Shown in pieces: positions 12,901 through 24,867 of a stretch of 64,000 nucleotides of DNA. The DNA is from Toxoplasma gondii ME49 (lineage: Eukaryota > Apicomplexa > Conoidasida > Eucoccidiorida > Sarcocystidae): assembly GCF_000006565.2 (NCBI RefSeq), contig NC_031474.1, positions 4,127,662-4,191,661 on the forward strand, written 5' to 3'. The notes below the pieces were generated by a model, which saw only the letters and a program-made list of their open reading frames with translations, was not told the origin of the DNA and searched no databases. Both the position numbers and the translations under genes were made by a program. The stretch's first letter is position 1. Each line of letters opens with the position of its first letter.

Positions 12901-13234
12901 AGTCAGGAAGTCAAAGATACCTCAGTCCGTGAGCCTTTGGGAATGACTGGCTAGTCTCCAAGTCACTGTCAGCTGTCGCGACTACCTCAAAGATTTGCCC
13001 ATAGAGCTTTTTTTGCCTGAGTTGCAGGGCCGATCTCTTCGAGTTTCAACACCTGCCTTCGAATCCAAAAGCTCTCGCATCGACTCGTGCTCTTTTCCTT
13101 CTCTAGGTCATAAACTGGGATCTTTGTTCTTCTTCATCAACACATGATATAGACTTTTCTGCATCAGTATTTCTCTGTGCATAACTCTTTCTTTGCGCCC
13201 ACACACATTGTCTCACTTCGTTTCAACAGCGAAA
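9957..13234. other. Divergent intergenic region between two secreted-protein genes
   Basis: This 3.3-kb stretch separates the start codons of two predicted secreted proteins on opposite strands, so it should contain both promoters. It has somewhat lower pyrimidine bias than the introns. Open frames such as 11497-12000 (+) have no recognisable domain or signal peptide. A possible intron in the 5' untranslated region of the 13235 gene cannot be excluded. Confidence 0.5.
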
Positions 13235-14659
13235 ATGAAGGTTTTCGAATCCGCCAAAGGAGCGGCTTTCTCGAGGTCAGCCATTGTGGTTGGCCTTCTG
13301 GCCGCTGCGGGCGTGTCCACGGGAGCATCGGCGGATTTGCTTTCTGTTACATCTGAAACGATCCCGTTCCCGACGAAACACACAACTTCCTATTCGGCGT
13401 CGTTCGACCACAGCGCGCCTGTCGTGACTGACGAAACGCCATCTCTCGAACCCGAGAGTGTGGCGTTCACCACCTCCCCAGTCCCGCAATACAGTCACGA
13501 GTTAAACGGTGAGGTGCATCACAGGATTGCCGACGAGGAGGCGTGGGTCGAGAAGCCCCAACACAAGAACTCGGAGCATCTGATGTACGATATGCATCAG
13601 GACATGAAGGACCGGTTCTGGCATTTGAACGACGAATCCGCAATCGAAAAACTCATCAGTGAAGGTCTCTTGGACCCCTCTTGGGGGCACCAGTTCGACA
13701 TGAACTTTGTACCGACCTTCCAAGAGGATCTCTTTGATGACATCTTCAGTGAAGAAGAACCCTCTCTCGATGCCTTCCTTGACGGAGATGTGTACACAGA
13801 GAGCGATTTGTTCTCGCACGAGGTAACTCCACAGGTGGACACAAACACGGAGGACCTCCCGATCGTCCAGCCAACGACGGAAGTCGAAATAACAACTTCA
13901 TCTGGAGAACCAGTGCCTGAAGAAGCCGGGAAAACGAACGATATGCAATCACAACCCTCTCAGGCTCCCGATAACGGGACGATGACTACCGCAGCAACCG
14001 CTGACGTTCCTACCTCAGAGGAGTCAACAGTCGAAGAGACAGCCCAGGAGAACAATCTTCAAGTGTCTCAGACAGGCTCTGAGAAATCGGAGGCCCGGAC
14101 AGACGACGCGGCCCAAGATGATGCTGAAAAAGCAGGTGCGGAAACCCAGAAAGATGCAACAGCAAACATTTTAACTACTACCACAACGACCGCCAGCCCT
14201 CCTGCAGTTACAGAAGCTGCCGGTAAACCTGCAGTAGACGGACCCACTGACAAAGAGGTGACAAAGGAGGTTCCGGCTGTTGCGGCAAGTGAATCAACTG
14301 AAAAGGAAGACAAGACAAATGAAACGGAAAGGAGAGAAGACGTGAACGAACCAGCAAAGGAAGTGGAGGCGAACGAAGCAGAGACGGAAGCAGACTCAAA
14401 TGAAGCAAAAGCAGAAGACAATGCGGATGAATCAAACGCGGAAGAGACGACAAATGCAGCAAAGAAGGAAGACACGGCAAATGAGATAAAGAAAGAAGAG
14501 GAGGAAAGTGAAACACAGGGGGAAGATAGCGCAGCTGAGGTCGAGCCTGCACCCTTGGCGACTGAGGAATCTGGCACAGGTAATGACGACGAAGAAGCGG
14601 ACAAGCGGTCTGGCGAGGCGTCTCATCCGTACTTGCGCTCTGTGGGGCGCCGCCTCTAA
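13235..14659 (+). CDS. Secreted acidic Glu/Thr/Ala-rich protein (dense-granule-like)
   Basis: Single-exon gene of 474 aa, family not recognised. ATG 13235 sits in an ideal Toxoplasma context (gaaaATGaag). Residues 1-33 form a classical signal peptide with a hydrophobic core (AIVVGLLAAAGVSTGASA). The N-terminal half (about residues 60-210) is more ordered, with Trp- and His-containing stretches and clusters such as FDDIFSEEE. The second half is low complexity, rich in Glu, Ala, Thr, Lys and Asn. A cleavage-type RRL motif, similar to the dense-granule export motif of Toxoplasma (RRLxx), lies at the extreme C-terminus (SVGRRL-stop). No transmembrane segment follows the signal peptide. Export to the parasitophorous vacuole or host is inference; secretion is well supported. 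Confidence 0.8.
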   Translation: MKVFESAKGAAFSRSAIVVGLLAAAGVSTGASADLLSVTSETIPFPTKHTTSYSASFDHSAPVVTDETPSLEPESVAFTTSPVPQYSHELNGEVHHRIADEEAWVEKPQHKNSEHLMYDMHQDMKDRFWHLNDESAIEKLISEGLLDPSWGHQFDMNFVPTFQEDLFDDIFSEEEPSLDAFLDGDVYTESDLFSHEVTPQVDTNTEDLPIVQPTTEVEITTSSGEPVPEEAGKTNDMQSQPSQAPDNGTMTTAATADVPTSEESTVEETAQENNLQVSQTGSEKSEARTDDAAQDDAEKAGAETQKDATANILTTTTTTASPPAVTEAAGKPAVDGPTDKEVTKEVPAVAASESTEKEDKTNETERREDVNEPAKEVEANEAETEADSNEAKAEDNADESNAEETTNAAKKEDTANEIKKEEEESETQGEDSAAEVEPAPLATEESGTGNDDEEADKRSGEASHPYLRSVGRRL

Positions 14660-17100
14660 TCAACATCCACGAGACACGAACCAGACCATCCTTTCTTGTT
14701 TCTCAGAGGAAACGAGGTATGAAGAGCACTCATTTGCACGTACACAGATTCCACTTCCACCACGGTTTCCCTCGTCTCTGCGAGTTTTTTCTATTCGAGT
14801 TACAGACAGGCTCCCAAACTCCACGTTGGTATACGGTGCACTAACCTACCGTATTTTGGTGGTTCTCTCTCTGTCTGTCTCGGTACTCATGCTAATTTTT
14901 ACGACTCTGAAAGCGTTCACCAAGGTGGCTACTCTCATGTCGGTTGCGTCTTGGCCCGCCCCGTCGGGAACGTTCGCCGCAAGACATCACCAGAGTAAAG
15001 AGACTGTAAGGTAATTCCTGATCACAACAACTCGGGCAGTTGTTCTAATGAAGTAGCGCAACCTGCCTTTCTAGTGATTCACGTCTCTCGTGCCTTTACA
15101 CAATGGTATATATATGGATAACTCTCGACTCTTGCTCAATATGAGAACAGAGAACTGAATTGACACGCATGGGCCGACACAGTCCGAGGCTTAGAGCTCC
15201 CAACATTATCTGATCTGTTATCCTTGGCGCACCTTACGACATCTGAGTGGTGCCAACAGATCTCCTTCATGGAGACGACTTTCGAAAAACGTTCCTCTCA
15301 AGGTTCCTTCCATCTTTCCCTCTATTCACTTCCACTGTTGCGCTAACTTGTCGAGGGCGCAACGCTTTTCGGCGACATTCCCATCACTCAGAGTTGCCTG
15401 GTGGCACTAGACGTTTTAGTCGGAAAAAAGACCTGCCAAGTGCTGGCATGTGAAAAACGTTTTCACCAAAACAGTCCAGCTCCAGACCGTTCTTGAACTT
15501 GAAGCTGTTAACAGTGCTGAGCAAACGCATTCGTTCGTTGTTTGAGGATACACGGTCCACGCAGCAATCCGGTTCGATTCTGAATTCTGACGACAACAAC
15601 AGAAATTCCGTAGTCCGAGGCCAGACTGACAAAACGCCCTTTCTACACAAAGGTGCCCATGTAGGTTTTCTGGAGCTCCTCTAAATCGTTACCTCTTGAA
15701 CACAGGTTCGTCTCGTCAATTAAGCAAGTCTCTTCTTGTTTTCGTAGCTACTGTCACGGTAACTTCCTTTCCTACTCACGCACTCGGTTTAATGATACGT
15801 CACGAAGGCTCCAGCATCTGAAGAGTAGTTTCCTCGCGCTTCCAGTGCGAGCGATAACGGTAATCGACCTCTTACGCCCAGAGCGTAACCGATGTGGCTC
15901 AGATTGGAGGTTTGTATAAAACTCAGCATTTTTAACTCTCTTGAGCAGTCCACTTTTGGGCTGGTCCCTTCTCCTTGACACCTCGGCAACTCCACTCCCA
16001 GGCGTGACTCCGCCGAACGCAGAAAGTTAAGGCGTTCCCTTTCGGCTCATGGACATTTTTGACCAACTGCGTTAAACGCTGCAGAGAGCGAATTAGAAAA
16101 ACAGGACTGGAGAAGTCGCCTCTGGGTTCACCTGGGACCGTTGCCTTTCCCCATCACTGGGGTCGTCTCGAAAGGGTGCATGTGAACGATACTGTCGCCC
16201 ACACTCCCGGCGTCTGCCGCTACAAAAAGAAGTACGTAGGCGAGAATAAAGCTGTAGTGAGGTGAATAGTGTCTGTGGCATCATCCGTACCGTCGATTGT
16301 GCGTTGGCGTGAGACAGCCGCGATGTTACTGAGGAATGGCTACACACTTGACATGACAGCGCTTTGATATGAGGGTCGTCCAGATCGTCGTCGCCCTCTC
16401 CGGCGTTTTATTTTCTTCCCCAACGTGTGCCATTGCATTGATCATTCAGCGACGATCTACGAGACTCGAGTGTGAGGAAGAAAGAGTGAAGAGAGAATCG
16501 ACACAAAAAACGGCTCGGAGTGACGGTTACTGGTGTAACGTGTATTTTGAACTTTCTTTTGAATTCGAGTTGAAAGTTCCTCTTGAAAGTTTAGCTGGAG
16601 AACACAAACGACGTCCACTTCAGACGGATCAAGTTAAATGCCATTTGCCCTCTGTTTCTCGAGTGAGAGAAGTCAGTTGCGTCGCGTTTTTTGTCCAGCG
16701 AGGAAAGGAAAACGAAATGCGTCTTGACAAGAAAACTGCGGGGACGTATTCCAGTTGATCGAAGAGGAAGATACTCGGAGCGAACCACGGAAATTCTCTT
16801 TCCAGTGCGCCGAATTTGAGAGGGACTCGAGCAAAACGTTCCCCGCGGATGCTAAAAATCACCAAGTCTCATCTCTCCTTTGCGAATAAAATTGGTTTGC
16901 AAGATCGTCGCTGCTTCTGGAGCCGCAGAGTCAGCGTCCCGAGACAAGAAAATGCAAGGCTTTTCCGCCGTTTTCTTTCCACCCCGTCTCTCCCTTTCCT
17001 CTTGAGTTTTTCACTCCCTGCCCTGCCAGCATCGTTCGGTCCCTGCCTTCCTCATTCGTACTTTTCGAACTTTTCGACAACTGTCCAGATCCTCTTTCTC
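14660..17100. other. Convergent 3' region with one possible small gene
   Basis: This lies between the end of the secreted acidic protein gene (+) and the end of the WD40 gene (-). Apart from the small ORF at 16369-16758 I see no credible coding frame. It probably holds two 3' untranslated regions. Confidence 0.45.
16369..16758 (+). CDS. Possible small secreted cysteine-containing protein
   Basis: Open frame of 129 aa from a true ATG. It begins with a plausible signal peptide (MRVVQIVVALSGVLFSSPTC), followed by a short charged protein with a few scattered cysteines. No family is recognised and the start context is not strong. It could be a chance frame in a 3' untranslated region. Confidence 0.25.
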   Translation: MRVVQIVVALSGVLFSSPTCAIALIIQRRSTRLECEEERVKRESTQKTARSDGYWCNVYFELSFEFELKVPLESLAGEHKRRPLQTDQVKCHLPSVSRVREVSCVAFFVQRGKENEMRLDKKTAGTYSS

Positions 17101-19596
17101 TCAGTCAAATTCAATGAAAGACAGGTGACCGTCGTCTCCTCCCGCGATCACACCCCGCACAATTTCCTGTTTTGAGGCTTGGCTTCCTCGGTCTTCCTCA
17201 AATTGGTCGCTGGCGCCCTCAGCCGCGTTTGCAGGGGTCACGACAGCTCGCAGGACTTGCACGGCGCCTTTCCTGTCGCTCTGGAGCCTAAAGCAGACGC
17301 CAGGAAGCTCGTTTGCTTCCGCGAAATGACACCCGAATTCGCTGTCCGCGTCCCTGTCTCCGGCGCTCATCAGATACACCGAGCCGTCCCCCGCCCCCCC
17401 GCAGACGAAGCCACTGTGAACAACGTCTCCACACAAGAAGCCGCGTGCAGGCCCTCCGAGGCAAACTTCTCGAAGGAGCGCTCCATTCGCCGATCCCGTG
17501 TCTGTCCTCTCTCGAGTCGCGGCCTGCCCACCGGAGGAAAGCCTGCGCAGGTCCCAGAAGCGACATGCGCCGTCGGCTCCCATGGTGCATAAAACGCGTT
17601 CGGTGGCCATGCGTCTGTCGGAGTTTCCGAGCGCTCCGCCTGAGTCACTCAGGCAGAGAATCTCGTTCAGCGAGCCTGCATGCGCCTGCAAACTCGCGAC
17701 GGGGCTCGAGAAGGCCCGCAGGTCCCAGAGAGCCAGTTGGCCGTCCCTCACGCTTCCCGACGCGAGTAGCGGGACTGTCTCCACCCCACAAAAAGAGGCC
17801 CACAGACGGAGACAGGCGACCCCGGCGGCGTGCAGACCGCCTCGCGAGGAGCAGACGCGGCGCCCGGCGTTCACATCCCACACCGTGAGGTCTCCGGCCT
17901 TTGAGCCGGCGCATGCAAATGCGTTTGCCCAAACAAATCGGACCAGGGGAGAGGGCGCGAGGGGGGAACCCTCTGCGACCCTCGAGAGCGCCACCATCTC
18001 TCGGAGCGTCTGCAGGTTCCACAGCCGGAGAAAGCCATCGTACCCGGAGGTCATGCAGAACGCAGGGGGCTCGAAGCCGGATGTTTGTCTCGAGAACTCC
18101 TGAGTGCCTCGGCTCGACGCAGCGTCCGACAAAGAAGAGGCAGCCGGCTGAGAAGAGGTCACAGGCGCGATCTGGAGTCCGCTAATCGACGCCAAGTGCC
18201 CGCCTCGAAATTCCCTTCCAGAAATCCGGTTGGTGCTCGCGCGACATGTCTGCGTCCGCGCGGAGAGACGCTCCCGTCCTCTCGATGCCTCGCCTTCTTG
18301 CGAGCGACCTCTCTCGCCCCGTTCCCTCGCCAGGGGTGGTGCCGCGGCGGCAGCGGCCCAGTGCGTCGCAGATCCTGGAGAGGGGAGGAGGTTCCTCGAC
18401 GTCCGCGTCGCGTGAGAAGAACGCCGCAGAAGATGGTTCTTGGTGTTCCACAGGAAGAGCTTCCCGTCCATCGCTCCGGAGACCACCGAGCCGTCAGGCG
18501 CGAAGGCGCAGCAGGTGACCCAGTCTGCATGGCCTTCGCGCGCGCGAAAAAGCTCGCCGACGAGGCCAGGAGCCAGACGGGGCGGAAGCGAAAAGAGACG
18601 CAGTCCGTGATCTGCGCTCCCCGAGACTGCGAAGTCCCCTGAGACGACGAATCACACTCGAGAAAAAGGCAAACGTCTCCGAAAAGGCCACAGTGAACTG
18701 CGAAAACAACCAGGACGACCTGCAGCGCGACCCCACATGCACAGACGTCGAAAACAACGCACCCGCGCATTGACAGAAAGTCCCCACTTGCGCTTGGTCT
18801 TCCATGCTGTCGGATCCTTCTTATCCATGTCGTTTTCTTGCTTTATTCATTCATTTATTCACTTCTTTAGTCATGGATTTCTTCATTTACCTACGCACGC
18901 ACACATTTACCTATTTATATACTTAGTTATATATTTACGGGTTTGTTTATTCGTCTACAGATCTCTCTGTCTATCGATATCTTATGATATCTCCACCTCT
19001 GTTTGTCACTCTGTGCGTCTCCATCTATCTCCATCTCTCTGGCTCTCTGTTTGCCTGTTCTTCTATCCGTTGCGCGTTCGTTCTTGCCCTGTGGACCTGT
19101 CTTGCGCCTTTCGCAGTTGTCGCCGCCTGTGGCGTCCTTCTCTCTCACCACAGGGATGAACGTCGACGCTCAGAACACTGCGGTCATGTCCATCGGGAAG
19201 GACCGTCAGTCTCGGCAGCACCGTCCTCGTCGCGCTGAGGCGGCGCCGAAGTGGAGCGAACTGTCGTAGCCACCGGAGAACGCCGGCGCTTCTTCTGTCC
19301 TCTGCGGAGTCGTTCTTCTCCCTTGTCGGGATGTTCGCCTGCGCTTCTTCTCTGCTTCCTCTCTGCCCTGGCCCTGCGTCTCGGCTCTGCGGCGCCGGTT
19401 CTCCAGCGACGCGCGCCGAAGAGGGAAGCGAAGAAGAGAGCAGAAGCATGTCCCTTCTGGAGGTCGAGAGCCTGACAGAAGATCTTGACAACAGAGAGCG
19501 CGACGGAGAAGAAGAAGACTGCCGTCCTGTCTCGCGGCGTCCCCCACCTCGCTGGCTGGACGCAGAAGACGAGGCCGGAAAGAACTCTTCCGCCAT
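17101..19596 (-). CDS. WD40-repeat protein
   Basis: Two exons, 19596-19149 and 18638-17101, joined in phase 1 across a 510-base GT-AG intron, give 661 aa. The N-terminal ~130 residues are Ser/Arg-rich and look disordered. WD40 repeats follow: GHDRSVLSVDVHPC (spanning into exon 2 with SGSADHGLRLF), GHADWVTCCAFAPDG with SGAMDGKLFLW, then SGYDGFLRLWNLQTL, GDLTVWDVNAG, DGQLALWDLRA and DGACRFWDLRRL. These predict at least one seven-bladed propeller used as a protein-binding platform. The GH...CC...SG.MD spacing resembles PAAF1-like proteasome-associated WD proteins, but this is weak and the repeat class is too common for a firm name. ATG 19596 is the first in-frame ATG. It is divergent from PDX2. 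Confidence 0.85.
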
Positions 19597-21085
19597 CTCT
19601 TGTGCCTCTTTTCTTCTACTCTTCTTCTCCTCTCGTTACACTGTAAGGTTCAGCCTTTGAGAGGCGCGTTTGCTTGATCCAGCGTTTTTTTCTCGCGGTT
19701 TTGGTGGGCGGGGGGCGTACCGAGACCGAGATGCTCGTCAGCACTGTCTCGAGCCTCTCGGAAAAACCGAAGCCTTCTCGACGAGCCGCGTCACTCGGTG
19801 TGGAGTCAAACGTCCGTTTGAAGTCTGCATTTTGCGCCTCTGGAGAAGAGTCAAATGAGCGGAAATTCAGCTTTCTTCACCGCTTTAAAAAACCAGCTAC
19901 AGGGTGTCGGCGTCTCTCCTTTTCGCCTGCTCTCTGTCTAGCTCGCCCTCCAGGGGGGTGGAAGCGCATGCCTGCCCCGCTCTGAAGAAGCGAAAAAAAG
20001 GTTGGAAAAGAGAGCAAACGCTCTCGCAACTCGCCGCGGCTACAGGCGATTCAAAGGCAAGCAAGAAACGAGAAAGACTGCAAACAGAAAATCCAGAGCA
20101 CCAACGATATTCTGCACACTCGCGCTCGCGCTGTCTGCGACGCGCAAGCCTGTGCTCGTTTGCGGTCGCCGCACACACCCGAGGGGAGAGAGACAAAGAA
20201 GACGAAAAAGGATGCGTCGACAGAAAGCAGGCCCGAGACTTCGCTTCTCCTGTGCTCTCAGATTCTCCCTTCCACGGAAAAAGACGAGGTCTATCGAGAA
20301 ACTTCGAAAAGAGTGCCGCGACTATGTGAGGAGGGCGACTTTGCTCGACGCGAAAGTGCATGCACAGACTTCAGCAGGCCTCGTGACCCTACGCAAAAAC
20401 GAGAAGACAGAACGAGACAAAACGCCGAAAAGGAGACAGCTCAGAGACAGCGCGTCAGCCACTGCTCGTCAGTTCTTTCTTGCAAAAGAAGAAGGTTCTC
20501 TTCGCTCTCGAGAAATAAGGTTTCCCCGCGGTTTTCGTGTGGAGGAAAGCTGACAGGTCGCCTCGGAGCGCGAGGGCGCGCGGCGACCCTGCAGAGACAT
20601 CCGCCAGGAGACCCCTCTACGAAGAGGAAAGGAAAGAGGAAAGAAAACACACAAAAAGACAAAAGAAAGAGCAAGAATTTCGCGGACAGAGGAGCGAGAT
20701 CGATCTTTCCTTGAACAGGGAACTGAAAAAGCAAACCAGCCTCTTCATCAGGCAATGCGCGTCTCTCGCTGAACCAAGCCCCAAGGCCAGATGAACGGTC
20801 TTGTCTCACTTTCTGGCCTTCGCCTTTGAGATACTCTTGACATTTCTTCTCTCGCCAGCCAGCCTTCAATTCACCATCTACTCAAAAACCGAGTCTTCGT
20901 CTTCGTCTCTGTGGCCGCCTCGACTCCTCCTCTGTGCTCTTCTGTTTTCGTCCTTTCTGTTTGTTCCTTTTCTTTTCTGTTTTTCGTTTTTTTTCCGCCC
21001 TCCGCTTTGCTCCTTTTGGAGGCTGCAGGTGCGACGGTTTCCCTGCGAGTGTGGAGAGGAAATCTTTTCCTGGACGAAGGCAAAG
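19597..21085. promoter_or_regulatory. Bidirectional promoter region, WD40 gene / PDX2
   Basis: About 1.5 kb separates the two divergent start codons. No exon is needed to complete either protein. Frames on both strands are open for up to 184 codons, but they are Lys/Arg/Glu/Ser-rich translations of purine-rich DNA without domains. The 3' part, just before 21086, is strongly pyrimidine-rich and is probably the PDX2 leader. Confidence 0.5.
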
Positions 21086-23042
21086 ATGGGAGAAGAACGT
21101 CCAGTTTGTCTCGGCGTCCTCGCGCTCCAGGGCGCCTTCTTCGATCACATAAAGTCGTTCAAGCGCCTCAACTTGGGCACAAGGCTTCGCCTCACTCTGG
21201 TGAGACATCGAGCTTTGGGGGCCTTTTCTTCGTTCTCTCCTCTGCTCGCTCTGAAACGCGCGTCGCGCCTGCCTTCCGAAACGTTTCTCCTTGCCCATCT
21301 TGCGTTGCATGCAGAGACGCTCGACTCACACCGAGATAGAAAAAGGAGTCGCGGTGCCAAGGGTGGAGTTTCGGCCCAGGATCTGCCCAAATCCAGACGT
21401 ATTCGCAACGCACAGACGCAACAGAGACGCATTTCTATCTACTTGTTTATGTGAAGATGTTTCCCGTACTACGCATGCCTGGGCATCCGCAAGGTCTTTC
21501 GCTTCCTCCGTATGTTTCACCACGCCTATTCTGATGTTCTCACACTTGCGTTTTAATGGAAATGCATGGACATGCATCTGCATAGGCAGGCTTTTTGTCG
21601 ACTGGGCTTCTCTGTGTGATCTGCTGCCGTCGATGCTTCGCCTTCTGTGTCTGCAGGTGAAGAAGCCTGCAGACTTGGAGGAGATCGACGCGCTTGTCAT
21701 TCCTGGAGGCGAGTCGACGGCCATGCGGATCATCGCCGGAGAGGAAATGATGAGTGTACGTACCCCGCAGCGCGAAGAAAGCTCAAGTCGCCTAGAGGGT
21801 GGAGAAAAAGGGAGACAGTGGCGAAGGAGCCATGCAAAGAGAGAGCGCGACAGAGAGGGAGCTCAAGCGAGACAGGCAGAGAACGAGAAAGATAATAACT
21901 CGAGAAAAGAAAGGCGCTAACCTCGCCTGTGGAGGGAGACTCTTCCGAGAAAGGACAAACGCATCTCGCGTTTCCTCACGAGCAGCGCCTTCCCCTCCAA
22001 AATCTCTTTTGTGTCGCTCGCAGGCTCTCCAGGCCTTTGTCCACGAAAAGAAGAAACCTGTGTGGGGTACTTGCGCAGGTGAGGAAAAAACTCAAAACAG
22101 CCATTTTCAAGGGCGTTTCTGAAAAGGAAATCTCTCTTGCTGTGTTCTGGCATTCTTGTTCGCTTCGACAAAAACAAATGTGCCTTCTTTCATTCGCAGA
22201 GTGGATGCTTTCCTTCTCTCGCCTCCCTTGGTTTGCTCGGCGCCGTCTTCATTCGTTGCTTCTTCGTTTCTTTGCTTTTTCCCTTTCCTCACCTTCGCAC
22301 TTTGGCCTCCTTTTTCTTCTCTACGTTCGTCCTTGTTCGCACCCGTCTTTCTCCTTTCTTTCATGTTTTCCTTACGTTTCTCACATTTCGGTCTGGGGTG
22401 GTACGCGGTTTCGGAATCGTTTTTTTCCTTCCTTTTTCGTCGGGTGTCTGCGCGTCGCCACAGTCAGTGAGATGCGCGGCTCTGCCTCTGTTCGGTCGGC
22501 TCTTTTTCTTTTCTTCTTTATTTCTCCTCCAAGCTCTGCCATCTTTGGTGTACTGCGACCTGATACCTGAGCCTCTCTCAGTCCCTCGACTCCTGCTCTC
22601 CGCTTTCCTCCGACAGGCTGCATTCTCCTCTCGAACACCGTCTGTACTCTCGAAACGTCTTCCTCGCCTTCCGCTTCTGAAATTCGGGAGACGCCAAGCG
22701 ACGACGGGTACGGAGACTTCATTGGCGGTGCCGCAGTGCGGACCTGCAGGAATTTTTTCGGCAGACAGGTGAGAGTTTCGAAAGGCCTCGCGTTTCGCTC
22801 AACAGCCTGCGGTCTTGGCTTGTTGAAGAGACCCTCGCAAAATCCTTCACACGAGAGAACTCGCAGAAAATCCAGCAACGGAAGTGTGGCGAAGGCCAGC
22901 CTCTGGAAAGTCTCCGAGAGCGGAGACACTGCAGACGAACGACTTCTGTCTCGGAGACTTTAGAGACGACTTCCTGATCGATTGCCGCATTATGGATATA
23001 CCGTCATACACATCTGAATAGAGTTGGGCGTCTGTCTCTCTT

Positions 23043-23079
<37 letters not shown>

Positions 23080-24867
23080 TTGTATATATATTTATATATT
23101 TATATATGTATGTACGTAATGAGTTACATGTAAATATGTATTTTTCTGTGCATATATGTTTATCTGTGTGTTTATATATGCCTGCGCGTGTATATGCTTG
23201 CGCATGTGTGAGCGCGCATCACGAATTTGGAAGAACTGACGAATATGTGCCTACACTGGTCTGCTTTCTGCATGCGGGGAATGGGCGAGAGTGCGTATGA
23301 ACAAGAAATGTTTTAATTGTCGCTTTTTCCTCGGCTCCCTGTTTGTTTTGTCATTTTGTGTTCCACCTGCTCTTGCGCTCGTCTCTCCTCGCGTTTTGCC
23401 CTTTCTTCTTTTTCTCTCTTCGACTTCTTCTTCTTCTCCCCCTTCCGCTTCTCCGCGTTCTCTCTTCTTCTTAATCACCTAGATCGTCGACCTCATCTGC
23501 TTTCACGGCTCTTCATCGTCGTCATCTTTCTTGTCTTTTGTGTCTCTGTTCGTTCCTCCCTTTTTTTCTTGTTTCTTTTTCTTTTCCTTTTGCGCTCCTC
23601 GTGTCTCGTCTATTTTTCCGCAGAGCCTCCGCTTGGATGGAGTCTCTGTTTCTCTCGGATGTTCTCTTTCTGGTTCTTTTTGTCTCCTCTGTCGTTCGTT
23701 GTTTTTTGTCTTGTGACGTCCTTCAGTTGCCGACTTTTCTTTTCCGACTGAGTGGTTTTCGGTCCCCTTTCTTCTCTGCAGGTGGACAGCTTCGAGGCGC
23801 CGTTGCGAGCTGTCGGGAGACTCAAACTCGCCGCAGACGGCATGCATGCAATTTGCATCCGTGCTCCCGCCATCGTGGACGTCTCCCCGGAGGTAGGCCT
23901 TTTACCTCTCTGTTCGTTTGCGCGTCCTCCCCTTCTTCTCTGTGTCGTTTTCTTCTACTCGCCTCTACTACCTCTTCGCCCACTGGGTGACCGGGGCGCT
24001 CGCGTCTCTTGCCGCTGTGCTCAGACAGGGTGAGTTTCCTCTCTCTGCGAATCCTCCGTTGCTCCTGCGTTTCTTCGCTGCGTGAGCGCTTGGCCAGTCG
24101 CGCGCTGAGACACTGTTTAGCAGGCCATTCGAAGCTCCTGCATCTCGCGAACGTTCGACGCGGAGATCTGGTCTCCACAAACGGATTCACCGACGCATCG
24201 TGGAACACCGAGTAGAAAAAAAGGGTGTGCCTGTCTGCCCTTAGGTCGAAGTCCTTGCGTACATCGACCTCCCCGGTCGTCACACCAGCGTCATTGCAGG
24301 TGAGGGAACGTTGCTGGCTCGTCAGACTCCTTTTTCCTCTTCGCTTCAGTCGAACAGAGAAGTCGGCCTGCCCAAGCTGCTTACGTCCGTTTGCACTTCC
24401 TTACTCTCTGCCTCCGTCATTTCTGCCTTTCGTTTCCTTCCTCTCCTGCTTCTTTTTCCTCCTCTCTCGCTTCCTCTTCCTCTGTAACGTCCTGGTGTGT
24501 GTACACGCCTGCTGTCGATGCTCGCGCTTCTCTTCTTCGCCTTCTACGAGCGAATTTCGCGCTGCTGGTTCTGTTTTTTTTTGTCTTCTGCTTCTCAGCT
24601 GCTGCCCACGGGCCGCTCCTCCTCACAATTTTCCACCCTGAGCTGACGAACGACACACGGTTGCATGCGTTCTTCCTCGACAACTTCGTCTTTCCTGCTC
24701 TCGGCAGAGCCTCCTCTGCGAAGGCGACAAAACGTGAGGTCGAGGCGTCTGGCGCGCGAAACAGCGAGCCGTCTGTCTCCTTTCCAAGCGGAGAACGCCG
24801 GGTCTCTGAGAGAGCGCAGGCAGCCCAAGACGCGAAGTCTCCACAGCTCGGCATCCGCTCTTCGTGA
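21086..24867 (+). CDS. Pyridoxal 5'-phosphate synthase, glutaminase subunit PDX2 (SNO family)
   Basis: Class I-type glutamine amidotransferase that hydrolyses glutamine and passes ammonia to PDX1, which builds PLP from ribose-5-phosphate and glyceraldehyde-3-phosphate (family knowledge). Exons: 21086-21199, 21657-21755, 22024-22078, 22617-22768, 23782-23892, 24245-24299 and 24599-24867, all GT-AG and in phase, giving 284 aa. Seen: VLALQGAF near the N-terminus, PGGESTAM (residues 54-61), nucleophile Cys88 in WGTCAG, RNFFGRQVDSFEA, IRAP, and the His208/Glu210 pair in FHPELTNDTR. The full triad is present, so the enzyme should be active. The C-terminus has about 60 extra Ser/Ala/Glu-rich residues after the fold. 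ATG 21086 fits the family start. PDX1 is not in the window. Confidence 0.95.
23042..23108 (+). repeat. (TA)n tract in PDX2 intron 4
   Basis: TA-rich microsatellite with interspersed TTTG and TATG, inside the intron between exons ending 22768 and starting 23782. Confidence 0.85.

Noticed and set aside
20002..20714. Two plus-strand frames of about 184 codons upstream of PDX2
   Set aside because: Composition follows purine-rich DNA. There is no domain, no good start context, and they are not needed by either neighbouring gene.
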